Origin: Amycolatopsis camponoti
GTDB taxonomy: Bacteria; Actinomycetota; Actinomycetes; Mycobacteriales; Pseudonocardiaceae
Reading direction: 5' to 3'
Length of the DNA stretch: 64,000 nucleotides
Assembly (NCBI RefSeq): GCF_902497555.1
Contig: NZ_CABVGP010000003.1
Coordinates: 930,001 to 994,000, forward strand
Below are positions 47,932 to 57,020 of the stretch, piece by piece. The notes under the pieces are model-generated. The model was not told the origin of the DNA. It ran no database searches and worked only from the letters and a program-made list of their open reading frames with translations. Both the position numbers and the translations under genes were made by a program. The stretch's first letter is position 1, and every line of letters starts with the position of its first letter.

Positions 47932-49170
47932 TCAGCCCTGCGTACGGAACACGAGTGAGGAGTGCCCCACCCGGATGACGTCGCCGTCCGCGAGCTGCCA
48001 GGTCTGGACCGGAGTGCCGTTCACGGTCGTTCCGTTGGTCGAGCCGATGTCGGCGAGCGTCGCGCTCTGGCCGTCCCAGGTGATCTCCAGGTGCCGGCGC
48101 GAGACGCCGGTGTCCGGGAGGCGGAAGTCGGCGTCCTGGCCGCGACCCACGACGTTCCCGCCCTGCTTGAGCGAGTACGTCCGGTTCGAGCCGTCGTCGA
48201 GCTGCAGGCTCGCCGCGAGCTGCCGGCCGGCCGCGGGCGGGGCGTAGCCGCCCTGCTGCTGGCCGTACGGGTCGCCGGCGGGCTGGCCGTACGCCTGCTG
48301 CTGGCCGTACTGGTCGTAGCCGCCCTGCTGCTGGCCGCCGTACTGGTCGTACCCGGGCTGCTGCTGGCCGGCGTACTGGTCGTACCCGCCCTGCTGGTAG
48401 CCGCCCTGGTCGTAGCCACCTTGCTGGGGCTGGGCGTAGCCGCCCTGGTCGTAACCACCGCCCTGGGGCTGGGCGTAGCCGCCTTGTTCGTAGCCGCCCT
48501 GCTGGGGCTGGGCGTAACCACCCTGGTCGTAACCACCCTGCTGCTGGGCGTAACCCTGGTCGTAGGCCCCACCCTGCTGCGGCTGGCCGTACTGGTCGTA
48601 GCCGCCCTGCTGCTGCTGGCCATAACCCTGGTCGTACCCGGGCTGCTGGCCACCCTGCTGTCCGTAGCCGTATTGGCCCTGCTGGCCGTACGGGTCACCC
48701 TGGTCGTATTGGCCGTAGCCGGGGGGCTGGCTCATTGCTGGGTCTCCTGCGTTGCTGGGTCGTGCCGACCGCGGTGAACCGGCGCCTGAGGGGCGGGCGT
48801 CGGGATCGACGGACGAACGGGTCTTGAACTGTCCAGTATGCAGCGCCTCGTTGCGCTCGAGTGATACGACGACGTCACCATAGGTGTCCAGGCCCTCGGC
48901 GGCGAGGTGTTCCGCCACCGCCTTGGCCAGCACCTGGGTGACCCGTTGCTCGTCACCGGCCATGCGCTCGTGGTCAGCTGCCCCCAGGGACACGATGTAG
49001 TGATTGGGGGCGAGCTGTCGACCGCCTGCCAGCTCACGAACGTTCTCCTCACTCTCCCGTTCCAGGGCGATCGCCACTTCCTGCGTGACGACGTTGCCAC
49101 CGAACATGCGCGCGAAAGTGTTCCCCACCAGGTTCTCGAGGCGTCTGTCAAAACGCTCGACGCGGCTCAC
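47932..49170 (-). CDS. fhaA: FHA-domain protein FhaA with prion-like linker
   Basis: 412 residues. The N-terminal domain (about 1-130, DUF3662 type: [25 protein letters not shown]-like ALERESEE) binds kinases and, in mycobacteria, MurJ. Residues about 150-315 are a Gly/Gln/Tyr repeat of the form [13 protein letters not shown]. The C-terminal FHA domain has [25 protein letters not shown] and [15 protein letters not shown] at 49170 with GAGGAGG nine bases away is the start; the frame continues to 49299. First gene of the signalling operon. Confidence 0.93.
   Translation of the reverse strand: MSRVERFDRRLENLVGNTFARMFGGNVVTQEVAIALERESEENVRELAGGRQLAPNHYIVSLGAADHERMAGDEQRVTQVLAKAVAEHLAAEGLDTYGDVVVSLERNEALHTGQFKTRSSVDPDARPSGAGSPRSARPSNAGDPAMSQPPGYGQYDQGDPYGQQGQYGYGQQGGQQPGYDQGYGQQQQGGYDQYGQPQQGGAYDQGYAQQQGGYDQGGYAQPQQGGYEQGGYAQPQGGGYDQGGYAQPQQGGYDQGGYQQGGYDQYAGQQQPGYDQYGGQQQGGYDQYGQQQAYGQPAGDPYGQQQGGYAPPAAGRQLAASLQLDDGSNRTYSLKQGGNVVGRGQDADFRLPDTGVSRRHLEITWDGQSATLADIGSTNGTTVNGTPVQTWQLADGDVIRVGHSSLVFRTQG
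48245..48730 (-). repeat. Gly/Gln/Tyr coding repeats in fhaA
   Basis: About 480 bases of imperfect tandem units of 18 to 33 bases encoding variants of [13 protein letters not shown] and GYDQYGQ. The translated stretch is about 160 residues with very few charges. It is a low-complexity, prion-like region, not a CRISPR array: it is in frame throughout and unit lengths vary in threes. Confidence 0.85.
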
Positions 49171-49301
49171 CGGGGAAAACCTCCTCACACGTGTGCTTCC
49201 GCTATCGATCCTATCCGGGTGAGCCCGCCTCGACACGGCCCCCGGTGAAACCCGTTCAAACGACCTGCTAGTCTTCTCTTCGCTGTCAGAGAGAAGCACT
49301 C

Positions 49302-49384
49302 GGGCGAGTGGCGGAATGGCAGACGCGCACGGTTCAGGTCCGTGTGTCCGAAAGGACGTGAGGGTTCAACTCCCTCCTCGCCCA
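49302..49384 (+). tRNA. tRNA-Leu (CAG)
   Basis: A class II tRNA of 83 bases. Acceptor GGGCGAG (49302-49308) pairs with CTCGCCC (49377-49383). The anticodon stem CACGG/CCGTG encloses TTCAGGT, giving CAG at 49335-49337. A long variable arm (TGTCCGAAAGGACG) is typical of Leu. T-arm GGTTCAACTCC. CCA is not encoded. Divergent from fhaA. Confidence 0.97.
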
Positions 49385-49392
49385 CGCTGTTC

Positions 49393-49425
49393 AAGGCCCC
49401 GGTCGCTAGCGCGACCGGGGCCTTT
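49393..49425 (+). terminator. terminator of tRNA-Leu
   Basis: AAGGCCCCGGTCGC (49393-49406) pairs exactly with 49411-49424 around TAGC, then a T-run (TTT). Confidence 0.9.
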
Positions 49426-49442
49426 CCCGTTGTCCTTGTTTC

Positions 49443-49470
49443 TCCCGGGGGCCGAGCCCCCGGACCCCCA
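49443..49470 (-). repeat. REP-like extragenic G/C element, copy 1
   Basis: Minus-strand GGGGGTCCGGG (rc 49469-49459) runs into a CCGGGGGC/GCCCCCGG hairpin at 49445-49463 with a three-base loop. The same GGGGGTCCGGG word and a similar hairpin occur at 59443-59486. It lies between the tRNA-Leu terminator and a convergent protease gene and may serve as its terminator. Confidence 0.5.
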
Positions 49471-49568
49471 CGGTGCCTCGTCTCACCTTCCAGCGTGGTC
49501 GGGTCTGGTGGGGAATATCACCCGTTTGGCTGCGCGTGGTGTTCGCTCACGGCGGAGTTCGGGGTGTA

Positions 49569-50309
49569 TCAGGACGTCGTTTTGGCGATCCAGGGTGCCA
49601 GGATGTCGGCTCGGCTCGTTGTTTCGATGCCCGCGTGGGGGCAGCCCGGGCCGGTCGCCTCCACCGCGACCAGTTCGGTTCCGGTGAAGTACGGGGCTCC
49701 TGAGTCGTACGTGCAAGCGCTCGTGGTGATCTCCGGGGCCGCGCCGCGGACGCCCAGGGTGGTCGGGTCCACCTTCGCCACCGCCACCGTGCCCTGCTGC
49801 ATGCGGGTCGCCGGCTTGGGGTTCGTGCCCGTCAGGCTGCCCCAGCCCGCCAGGGTCAGCTGCTGCCCGACCGTCGGGACGGCGTGGTTCACGGTCAGGG
49901 GCTGGACCGTGGTCACCGGGGTGTCGAGCTTGATCAGGGCCACGTCGCTCTCTTTGGCCTGGACCACCTCGGTCACCTTGCGGGCCACCCCGGATTCCGT
50001 GGCTTCGTCGACCAGGCCCAGCGCCGCCGTCGTGGGGTACGGGGTCTTGCCGGAGACGCGGTTGCGGTTCGCGTCGTGGAAGCAGTGGCCGGTCGTCAGG
50101 ATCCAGGCCGGGGCGATCAGGGCGCCCGTGCAGTAGCTGCCGTACGTCGAGCCGTCGGGGCGCGGGATCTTCGTCATCGCGAGCTTCGCGACGAACCCGA
50201 ACCGGCCCGCGGGGACGTCCGAGCCGTGGGCGACCCCTGGCGCGGCCAAGGCGGCAGGGGTGGCGGTGATGGTCAGGACAACAGCGGCGAGCAGAGCGCG
50301 CAGGCGCAT
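49569..50309 (-). CDS. secreted trypsin-like serine protease (S1)
   Basis: 246 residues with a signal peptide (LLAAVVLTITATPAAL, cut near ALA). The catalytic His is in LTTGHCFHDANRN, the Asp in ESDVALIKLDTPV and the Ser in ACTYDSGAPYF. The usual GDSGGP is replaced by YDSGAP, so the oxyanion loop is shortened. It begins HGSDVPAGRFGFVA after the signal, like the paralogue next door. Probably a degradative exoenzyme; peptide substrate unknown. Confidence 0.88.
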   Translation of the reverse strand: MRLRALLAAVVLTITATPAALAAPGVAHGSDVPAGRFGFVAKLAMTKIPRPDGSTYGSYCTGALIAPAWILTTGHCFHDANRNRVSGKTPYPTTAALGLVDEATESGVARKVTEVVQAKESDVALIKLDTPVTTVQPLTVNHAVPTVGQQLTLAGWGSLTGTNPKPATRMQQGTVAVAKVDPTTLGVRGAAPEITTSACTYDSGAPYFTGTELVAVEATGPGCPHAGIETTSRADILAPWIAKTTS

Positions 50310-50381
50310 CTTTCCCCTTCGTCGAGTCGGTGATCGACGTTCGACGTTAGGGCCGCCGCCGGGCCCGGGGAATTCCCTGGC

Positions 50382-50417
50382 CGGGCGTCACCCGACAGCG
50401 CGGCCGGGTGACGCCCG
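50382..50417 (-). terminator. terminator after the second protease
   Basis: CGGGCGTCACCCG (50382-50394) pairs exactly with 50405-50417. It lies just downstream of the leftward gene that ends at 50426, and 73 bases before the paralogous gene. No strong T-run. Confidence 0.65.
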
Positions 50418-50425
50418 AACGGAGG

Positions 50426-51178
50426 TCAGCCGACGTGCGAAGCGATCCAGTCCGCGACGACGTCCACCCGGGAAGTGGTTTCGAGCTGGTTGTGCGGGCA
50501 GTCCGGCCCGGTCGACTCGACGGACACCAGCTGCCCGCCGGACCCGCCCGCGACGAAGTACGGCGCACCCGAGTCGTACACGCAGGCGCTGGTGGTCGTC
50601 GTCGGGGCGACGCCCCGCACGCCGAGCGTCGAGGCGGCGACCTGCCCGACCGTGACGGTGCCCTGCTGCAGCTTCGTCGACGGCGTCGGGTTGGTCGCGG
50701 TGAGACTGCCCCAGCCGGCGAGCGTCAGCGACTGGCCCACCGACGGCGTGACCCGGTTGACCGTCAGCGGCGTGATGCCGGTGACGTCCGCGTCGAGCGT
50801 CGCGATCGCGATGTCGTTGGCACTCGCCTGGTACACCGTGACGACGTTGCGCGTCACGCCCGGCGTGCTCTGGTCGACCGTGCCGAGCAGCACCGAAGTC
50901 GGGTACGGCACCGGCCCGGAGACGCGGTTGCGGTTGGCGTCGTGGAAGCAGTGGCCCGCGGTGATGATCCACTTCGCGGCGATCAGCGCACCGGAGCACG
51001 CGCTGTTGTACTTCGTGCCGTCGGGCTTCGGGATGTTCGTCATCGTCAGCTTCGCGGCGAACTGGAACGTCCCGGCCGGGACGTCGGAGCCGTTGGCCAC
51101 GGCCGCCGCCGGTCCCGCGGTGGCGAGACCGGCGGCCAGCGTCAAAAGGGCAGCAGAGAACACAGCGCGGACGCGCAT
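50426..51178 (-). CDS. secreted trypsin-like serine protease (S1), paralogue
   Basis: 250 residues, closely related to the previous protease along its whole length: signal peptide (VRAVFSAALLTLAAGLATAG), NGSDVPAGTFQFAAKLTMTN, His in ITAGHCFHDANRNRVSG, Asp in ANDIAIATLDADV, Ser in ACVYDSGAPYF. The two are a tandem duplication, each with its own terminator region, so they may be expressed independently. ATG at 51178; the upstream 16 codons are spurious. Confidence 0.88.
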   Translation of the reverse strand: MRVRAVFSAALLTLAAGLATAGPAAAVANGSDVPAGTFQFAAKLTMTNIPKPDGTKYNSACSGALIAAKWIITAGHCFHDANRNRVSGPVPYPTSVLLGTVDQSTPGVTRNVVTVYQASANDIAIATLDADVTGITPLTVNRVTPSVGQSLTLAGWGSLTATNPTPSTKLQQGTVTVGQVAASTLGVRGVAPTTTTSACVYDSGAPYFVAGGSGGQLVSVESTGPDCPHNQLETTSRVDVVADWIASHVG

Positions 51179-51274
51179 CGGTGGATCCCCCTTGTCCTGC
51201 ACCGGCGGTCGAAGGCCGGTGATCACTTTCGAGCGTAGCCGCGGTCTGCGAGCCGGAAAGGCGCTGCTTGGAGC

Positions 51275-51312
51275 AAAAAACCGGCCCCAGCGCGGTGCGC
51301 CGAGACCGGTTT
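51275..51312 (-). terminator. terminator of the FKBP gene
   Basis: On the minus strand, AAACCGGTCTCGGCGC pairs with GCGCTGGGGCCGGTTT (two G-U pairs, one mismatch) followed by a run of six T (51280-51275). It begins 12 bases after the FKBP stop. Confidence 0.8.
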
Positions 51313-51324
51313 GCCGGGTATGCG

Positions 51325-51699
51325 TCAGTTAACGCCGACCAGGTCGACGACGAAGATGAGGGTCTCGCCCGGCTTGATGACGCCGCCCGCGCCGCGGTCG
51401 CCGTAGCCCAGGTGGGGCGGGATGACGAGCTTGCGGCGGCCGCCGATCTTCATGCCCGCGACGCCCTGGTCCCAGCCGGAGATGACCTGGCCGGCGCCGA
51501 GGCCGAAGCGCAGCGGCTCGCCGCGGTTCCAGGACGCGTCGAACTCTTCGCCGGTCGAGTGCGAGACGCCGACGTAGTGCACGGTGACGGCCTTGCCGGG
51601 CGTGGCCTCCGCGCCGTCACCGACCGTGATGTCGGTGATCTCGAGGTCGGCCGGAGGGTTGCCCTCGGGGCGGTCGATCTGGGGCTTTTCCAAGGTCAT
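51325..51699 (-). CDS. FKBP-type peptidyl-prolyl isomerase
   Basis: A 124-residue single-domain FKBP: VTVHYVGVSHSTGEEFDASW, FGLGAGQVISGWDQGVAGMKIGGRRKLVIPP (in part) and the closing GETLIFVVDLVGV are the family pattern. No signal peptide, so cytosolic. It helps fold proline-containing segments. ATG at 51699 gives the usual start MTLEKPQIDRP. Confidence 0.94.
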   Translation of the reverse strand: MTLEKPQIDRPEGNPPADLEITDITVGDGAEATPGKAVTVHYVGVSHSTGEEFDASWNRGEPLRFGLGAGQVISGWDQGVAGMKIGGRRKLVIPPHLGYGDRGAGGVIKPGETLIFVVDLVGVN

Positions 51700-51837
51700 G
51701 GCACTCACCGTACCCACGCGCGCGAGGCTGCGCCGAACGGACTACGTCCAAGGGCTGAAAAACGCGAAAAGTCTTCACACTTGTCCTACTGGTGGGTAGC
51801 GTGCGCTTCGTCACTCTCCTTGACCGAGGGAGCCCTG

Positions 51838-54800
51838 ATGCGACGCGGCATCCGCACCTTGACCTTGACGGCTTTGGCGGGCCTGGTCGCCGGGCTCACC
51901 CAGGTCGCTGTCACCGCTCCGGCCGCCGAAGCGGCCGCCGCGCCCAACGACTACTGCGGCGGGCAGTGCAGCGACATCCTGCCGCCCGGCGAAAACGGCA
52001 GTGCCACCCTCGCCGAGATCCTGGCGCACAAGGTGCTCGGCACCCGGCCGGCGCACGCGGCCGACCAGCTCGGCAAGTACTCCTCGCTGGCCGGCGGCTA
52101 CCAGACGCTGACCACCGGGGCGATCAACCAGTACTTCAACGACTCGTCGTTCGGCGTCGCCGCCGACCAGGTCGCCAGCACGATCCAGCCGCGCTCCGAC
52201 GTGACGATCGTGCGCGACAAGTCCCTCGGCGTCCCGCACATCACCGGCACCACGCGCGCCGGCACCGAGTTCGGCGCCGGCTACGCGGCCGGGCAGGACC
52301 GGCTGTGGCTGATGGACGTCCTGCGCCACGCCGCCCGCGGCCAGGTGACGTCGTTCGCCGGCGGCGCCCAGGCCAACCGCGAGCTGGAGCAGAGCTTCTT
52401 CGCGAACGCGCCCTACACCGAAGCCGAACTGCAGAAGCAGATCGACAACGTCGCCGCGAGCGGCCCGCGTGGCGCACAGGGCCTCGCCGACGCGCAGGCG
52501 TACGTCGACGGGATCAACAAGTACATCACCGACTCCCACAACGGCCGCTACTTCCCGGGCGAGTACGTCCTCACCGGGCACGTCGACGCGATCACCAACG
52601 CCGGCACCATCGACCCGTTCAAGCTGACCGACCTGGTCGCGCTCGCCTCGCTGGTCGGGGCCGAGTTCGGCGCCGGCGGCGGTGGCGAGGTGCAGAACGC
52701 CGTCGCGAAGCTGGCGCTGCAGGAGCAGTACGGCGCCGTGCAGGGCGAGAAGGTCTGGCAGAGCCTGCGGTCCGAGGACGACCCCGAGGCCGTCAAGACG
52801 CTGCACGACGGGCAGACGTTCCCGTACGGCAAGACCCCGGCCAACCCGGTCGGGCAGGCCCTGCCGGACAAGGGGTCGGTGACCCCGCAGCAGCTGGTGT
52901 TCGACCAGACCGGTTCGGCGTCGACCGCGACGCCGTCCACTGTGGACGTCCCGGCCCCGGCCGCGCAGGAGCCCGCCCGCGGCATGTTCGACAACGGCGT
53001 GCTGCCGGGCGACATGCTGACCGACAAGCACGGCATGTCGAACGCGCTGGTCGTGTCCGGCTCGAAGACCGCCAGCGGCCACCCGGTCGCCGTCTTCGGC
53101 CCGCAGACCGGGTACTTCGCCCCGCAGCTGCTCCTGCTGCAGGAGCTGCAGGGCCCGGGCATCAGCGCCCGCGGCGCGGCCTTCGCCGGGCTGAGCATGT
53201 ACGTGCTGCTGGGCCGCGGCCAGGACTACTCGTGGAGCGCGACGACGTCGGCGCAGGACATCATCGACACCTACGCGCTCACCCTGTGCGACCCGAGCGG
53301 CAAGGCACCGACGAAGGACTCGAACTACTACACCTACCAGGGCCAGTGCGTGCCGATGGACACCGTGGAGGTCAAGGACTCCTGGAGCCCGACGGTGGCC
53401 GACGGCACCGCGGCCGGCTCGTACACCCTGCGTGCCTACCGCACGAAGTACGGCCCGGTGGCCAGCCGGGCGACGGTCGGCGGCAAGCCCGTGGCGTACG
53501 CGCAGCTGCGGTCCTCGCTCTTCCACGAGGCCGACTCGCTGATCGGCTTCCAGGAGCTGAACGACCCGGGCTTCGTCAAGTCCGCGGCGGACTTCCAGAA
53601 GGCCGCGGCCGACATCAACTTCACGTTCAACTGGTTCTACGCCGACTCGAAGGACATCGCGTACTTCAACTCCGGCGCGAACCCGGCCCGGCAGTCCAAT
53701 GTGGATCCGAACATGCCGGTGTGGGGTGACCAGGGGCACGACTGGACCGGCTGGAACCCGAACGGCAACGTCGCGACCTACACCCCGGCGTCGCAGCACC
53801 CGCAGTCGGTCAACCAGGACTACTACGTCAGCTGGAACAACGCGCAGGCCAACGGCTACGCGGCGGCGGGCGCGGACAAGTCCGCCGTACACCGCGTCGA
53901 CCTGCTCGACTCGCGCGTCAAGAAGCTGATCTCCAGCGGCACCAAGGTCACCCGGGTCAACCTGACCCAGGCGATGGAGGACGCCGCGCTGTCCGACCTG
54001 CGTGCCGAGCGCGTCCTGCCGCTGCTGCTGCAGGTGCTCGACAAGACGCCGACCACCGGTGCGGCGGCCGACGCCGAGGCGAAGCTCAAGACGTGGCTCA
54101 CGCACGGTCAGCAGCGCAAGGAGACTTCGGCGGGCAGCAAGGCCTACACCGACGCCGACGCGATCCGGATCTTCGACGCGTGGTGGCCGCTGCTGGTCCA
54201 GGCGGAGTTCAAGCCGGGCATGGGCGACAACGCCTACAACGCGATGACGGGCGTGCTGGGCATCAACGAAAGCCCGTCCGGCTTCCAGAACGGCAACGGC
54301 CAGCACACCGGCCAGCCGCACAAGGGCTCGTCGTTCCAGTTCGGCTGGTGGGGTTACGTCAGCAAGGACATCCGGCAGGTGCTCGGCCAGCCGGTGGCCG
54401 GCCCGCTGGCCAGCACGTTCTGCGGCGGCGGCAACGTCACGACGTGCCGCCAGGCGCTCGTCGACTCGCTGACCACCGCCGCGGGCCAGGCCGCGAACAC
54501 CGTCTACCCCGGTGACGCGAACTGCTCCGCGGGCGACCAGTGGTGTGCCGACACGATCGTGCACAACCCGCTGGGCGGCATCACGCAGGACAAGATCAGC
54601 TGGCAAAACCGCCCGACGTTCCAGCAGGTCGTCGAGTACACCGCGCACCGCGGCGACAACATCGCGAACCTCGCACCGGGCAAGACGGTCAGCGCCACCA
54701 GCGCCGAGACCGGCTTCTACCCGTCGCCGGCGGCGAACGCGATCGACGGGAACGCCTCGACCCGCTGGGCCAGCGACTGGAGCGACGACCAGGCGATCAC

Positions 54801-55056
54801 CGTCGACCTCGGTTCGGTGCAGCAGGTCTCTCGGGTCGGGCTCAGCTGGGAATCCGCCTACGGCAAGAGCTACAAGATCCAGACCTCACCGGATGCGGTG
54901 AACTGGACGGACGCGGCGGTCGTCACGGACGGGGACGGCGGCCAGGACAACTTGTCCTTCGCGCCGGCCCAGGCCAGGTTCGTGAAGCTGCAAGGCGTCC
55001 AACGCGGGACGAAGTACGGGTACTCGCTCTACGAGTTCGAGGTCTTCGCCCACTGA
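51838..55056 (+). CDS. penicillin acylase-family hydrolase with C-terminal discoidin domain
   Basis: 1072 residues, exported (signal TLTALAGLVAGLTQVAVTA, then a Cys-containing segment). It is an Ntn-hydrolase precursor: an alpha chain, then autocleavage before the nucleophile Ser401 in KHGMSNALVVSGSKTA, which starts the beta chain with QTGYFAPQ and YSWSATT motifs. Residues about 930-1072 form an F5/8-type C (discoidin) domain, NLAPGKTVSATSAETGF through YGYSLYEFEV, likely binding carbohydrate. Possible substrates are acyl-homoserine lactones, lipopeptides or beta-lactams. ATG behind GAGGGAG. Confidence 0.9.
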   Translation: MRRGIRTLTLTALAGLVAGLTQVAVTAPAAEAAAAPNDYCGGQCSDILPPGENGSATLAEILAHKVLGTRPAHAADQLGKYSSLAGGYQTLTTGAINQYFNDSSFGVAADQVASTIQPRSDVTIVRDKSLGVPHITGTTRAGTEFGAGYAAGQDRLWLMDVLRHAARGQVTSFAGGAQANRELEQSFFANAPYTEAELQKQIDNVAASGPRGAQGLADAQAYVDGINKYITDSHNGRYFPGEYVLTGHVDAITNAGTIDPFKLTDLVALASLVGAEFGAGGGGEVQNAVAKLALQEQYGAVQGEKVWQSLRSEDDPEAVKTLHDGQTFPYGKTPANPVGQALPDKGSVTPQQLVFDQTGSASTATPSTVDVPAPAAQEPARGMFDNGVLPGDMLTDKHGMSNALVVSGSKTASGHPVAVFGPQTGYFAPQLLLLQELQGPGISARGAAFAGLSMYVLLGRGQDYSWSATTSAQDIIDTYALTLCDPSGKAPTKDSNYYTYQGQCVPMDTVEVKDSWSPTVADGTAAGSYTLRAYRTKYGPVASRATVGGKPVAYAQLRSSLFHEADSLIGFQELNDPGFVKSAADFQKAAADINFTFNWFYADSKDIAYFNSGANPARQSNVDPNMPVWGDQGHDWTGWNPNGNVATYTPASQHPQSVNQDYYVSWNNAQANGYAAAGADKSAVHRVDLLDSRVKKLISSGTKVTRVNLTQAMEDAALSDLRAERVLPLLLQVLDKTPTTGAAADAEAKLKTWLTHGQQRKETSAGSKAYTDADAIRIFDAWWPLLVQAEFKPGMGDNAYNAMTGVLGINESPSGFQNGNGQHTGQPHKGSSFQFGWWGYVSKDIRQVLGQPVAGPLASTFCGGGNVTTCRQALVDSLTTAAGQAANTVYPGDANCSAGDQWCADTIVHNPLGGITQDKISWQNRPTFQQVVEYTAHRGDNIANLAPGKTVSATSAETGFYPSPAANAIDGNASTRWASDWSDDQAITVDLGSVQQVSRVGLSWESAYGKSYKIQTSPDAVNWTDAAVVTDGDGGQDNLSFAPAQARFVKLQGVQRGTKYGYSLYEFEVFAH

Positions 55057-55064
55057 AGGAGCCA

Positions 55065-55100
55065 GGCCGGCTCGCCCCTGGACGCGGGGGCGGGCCGGCC
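55065..55100 (+). terminator. terminator of the acylase gene
   Basis: GGCCGGCTCGCCCC (55065-55078) pairs with GGGGCGGGCCGGCC (55087-55100), with one G-U pair, around an eight-base loop. It starts eight bases after the stop. No long T-run. Confidence 0.7.
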
Positions 55101-55135
55101 GTCTTCGTCACAGTGACCGGGGCATGACCTGCGGT

Positions 55136-55141
55136 TACCGT
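55136..55141 (+). promoter_or_regulatory. -10 element for a leaderless PLP-enzyme gene
   Basis: TACCGT ends six bases before the ATG at 55148, as with lipB and trpG. No Shine-Dalgarno sequence is present. Confidence 0.45.
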
Positions 55142-55147
55142 GATCGC

Positions 55148-56188
55148 ATGGACGACTGGACGCCCCGCACCAAGGCCATCGCCGCCGGCCGGCCGCACGG
55201 CCCCGGCGAGCCGCTGAACACCCCGCTCGTCGCCACGAGCACCTACCGGGCCGGTGGCGATGCCGTCTACGCGCGCGGTGACGGGACGCCGACCTGGCAC
55301 GCGCTCGAGGAGACCATCGGGGCGCTGGAAGGCGGCCACGCGACGGCGTTCGCGTCCGGCGTCGCGACGCTGTCCGCCGTGCTGGACCTGCTGCCGGTCG
55401 GGTCGCGGGTGGTCGTGCCGACGTTCAGCTACGCCGTGACGCGCGGGGTGCTCGCGCACGCGCAGAAGCTCGGCAAGCTCGCCGTCACCGAGCTCGAGCC
55501 GACCGACACCGCGGCCTGGGTCGCCGAGGCCGCGACGTCCGACCTGGTCTGGCTCGAGTCGCCGACCAACCCGACGCTCGACGTGATGGACATCGAGACC
55601 ATCGCCGCCGCCGCGCGCGGCCGGGTCGTCGTGGACAACACCTTCGCGACGCCGTTGCAGCAGCGGCCCCTCGAGCTCGGCGCCGACGTCGTGGTGCACA
55701 GCGCGACCAAGCTGATCGGCGGGCACAGCGACCTGCTGCTGGGCATCACCGTCGCCAAGGATCCCGAGGTCGCTGCCGAGCTGAAGGGCGCGCGGACCCG
55801 CGTCGGCTCGACGCCGGGCGCGCTCGAAGCCTGGCTCGCGCTGCGCGGCCTGCGGACCATGCCGGTCCGGCTGGCCGAGCAGTCCCGCACCGCCGCGCTG
55901 CTGGCGTCGCGCCTCGATGAGCACCCCGCGGTGACGCGGGTGCGCTACCCGGGCTTCGGGATGATGGTCGCCTTCGAGCTGGACGGCGCCGAGGCCGCCG
56001 ACCGCTTCTGCGCGTCGACCCGGCTGATCGTCCCGGCGACGAGCCTCGGTGGCGTCGAAAGCCTGGTCGAACGGCGGGCGTGGCTCCCGGGCGAGGAGCG
56101 CGTGCCGGGCGGGTTGATCCGGTTCAGCGTCGGCCTGGAAGACCCTGACGACCTGTGGCGGGACCTGAACAGCGCGTTAGCGGAGTAA
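55148..56188 (+). CDS. Cys/Met-metabolism PLP-dependent enzyme
   Basis: A 346-residue cystathionine gamma-lyase/synthase-type PLP enzyme. Landmarks are PLNTPLVATSTYR, YARGDGTPTWHALEETI, the Lys that binds PLP in VVHSATKLIGGHSD, and GSTPGALEAWLALRGLRT. It belongs to the Met/Cys transsulfuration superfamily; lyase, gamma-synthase and gamma-elimination activities cannot be separated by sight. Codon 344 is TTA (56177-56179). It is shorter than the usual 380 residues by a compact C-terminus. Confidence 0.9.
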   Translation: MDDWTPRTKAIAAGRPHGPGEPLNTPLVATSTYRAGGDAVYARGDGTPTWHALEETIGALEGGHATAFASGVATLSAVLDLLPVGSRVVVPTFSYAVTRGVLAHAQKLGKLAVTELEPTDTAAWVAEAATSDLVWLESPTNPTLDVMDIETIAAAARGRVVVDNTFATPLQQRPLELGADVVVHSATKLIGGHSDLLLGITVAKDPEVAAELKGARTRVGSTPGALEAWLALRGLRTMPVRLAEQSRTAALLASRLDEHPAVTRVRYPGFGMMVAFELDGAEAADRFCASTRLIVPATSLGGVESLVERRAWLPGEERVPGGLIRFSVGLEDPDDLWRDLNSALAE

Positions 56189-56249
56189 CGCGGGTCGACA
56201 AATCGTCGATAGTCGCGGCATCGCAGGTCAACCGCCGTTGGGAGTCATC

Positions 56250-57020
56250 GTGGGTAGAACGCTGAACCGGGTCGCGGGTGTCGTTTCGGCGGCGGCGCTG
56301 GCCACCTTCGCCGCCGCGCCGGTCGCGCTGGCGCAGGAGACCGACACGACGGCTCCCGACACGACGACCACGACGTCCACTGTGTCCACTTCGGAGACGA
56401 CGACCACCACGGCCCCGGCCACGACCGAGACCACGACCCCGGTCACCACGTCGACCACGTCGGCGGACCCGACGACCGGCGTCACCACGACCGGCACCAG
56501 GCCGGACACCACGACCTCGACGTCCGCGACGAGCGAACCGCCGAAGGACGACCCCTTCCAGGACAACACCGGCGCGGGCTTCGTCGGCGTCGGCGGCGAA
56601 GGCGTCCTGGTCATCAACTGCGCGGCGGGTGCGCCCGGCAACCTCGCCACCCAGTACCTGACCGTCACCGGCGGCCCGGACCAGGACGAGTCCGACGGCC
56701 GGACCTGGAACTACACCGTCCGCGTCACCGAGCTGCCCGCGGGCACGACCACCGGCAAGTTCAGCTGGACCTGCGCGGGCGTCGAAGGCACCGGCGTCGT
56801 CGAGTTCGAGCAGGAGCAGCCGCCGGTCACCAGCACGACCACCGCCACGAGCACCAGCAGCGCGCCGACCAGCACCAGCGCGCCGGCTTCGAGCACCGCG
56901 CCGGTGACCACGGCGACTTCGACGACCACCACCGCGGCCGGCAACGCCGCTCCGAAGGCCCAGGTCAAGGTCGCGCCCAAGGGCGGGGTCGAGACGGGCT
57001 TCGGCGGAACAGCCAGGTGA
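56250..57020 (+). CDS. secreted Thr-rich protein
   Basis: 256 residues with a signal peptide (TLNRVAGVVSAAALATFAAA, cut near ALA). Residues 30-100 and 190-230 are almost entirely Thr, Ser, Pro and Ala and are probably O-glycosylated spacers. The central part is a compact domain (GVLVINCAAGAPGNLATQYL, then YTVRVTELPAGTTTGKFSW and a second Cys). The C-terminus has no LPXTG motif. GTG behind GGGAG. Overlaps the class F sortase gene by four bases and is likely its partner or substrate; otherwise unrecognised. Confidence 0.75.
   Translation: MGRTLNRVAGVVSAAALATFAAAPVALAQETDTTAPDTTTTTSTVSTSETTTTTAPATTETTTPVTTSTTSADPTTGVTTTGTRPDTTTSTSATSEPPKDDPFQDNTGAGFVGVGGEGVLVINCAAGAPGNLATQYLTVTGGPDQDESDGRTWNYTVRVTELPAGTTTGKFSWTCAGVEGTGVVEFEQEQPPVTSTTTATSTSSAPTSTSAPASSTAPVTTATSTTTTAAGNAAPKAQVKVAPKGGVETGFGGTAR

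Noticed and set aside
48245..48730. Repeat array in fhaA as a possible CRISPR
   Set aside because: Units vary in length by threes, are translated in frame, and have no unique spacers.
51838..55056. Penicillin acylase as a sign of a beta-lactam biosynthetic cluster
   Set aside because: No ACV synthetase, isopenicillin synthase or other pathway genes nearby; the neighbours are generic exoenzymes and housekeeping genes.
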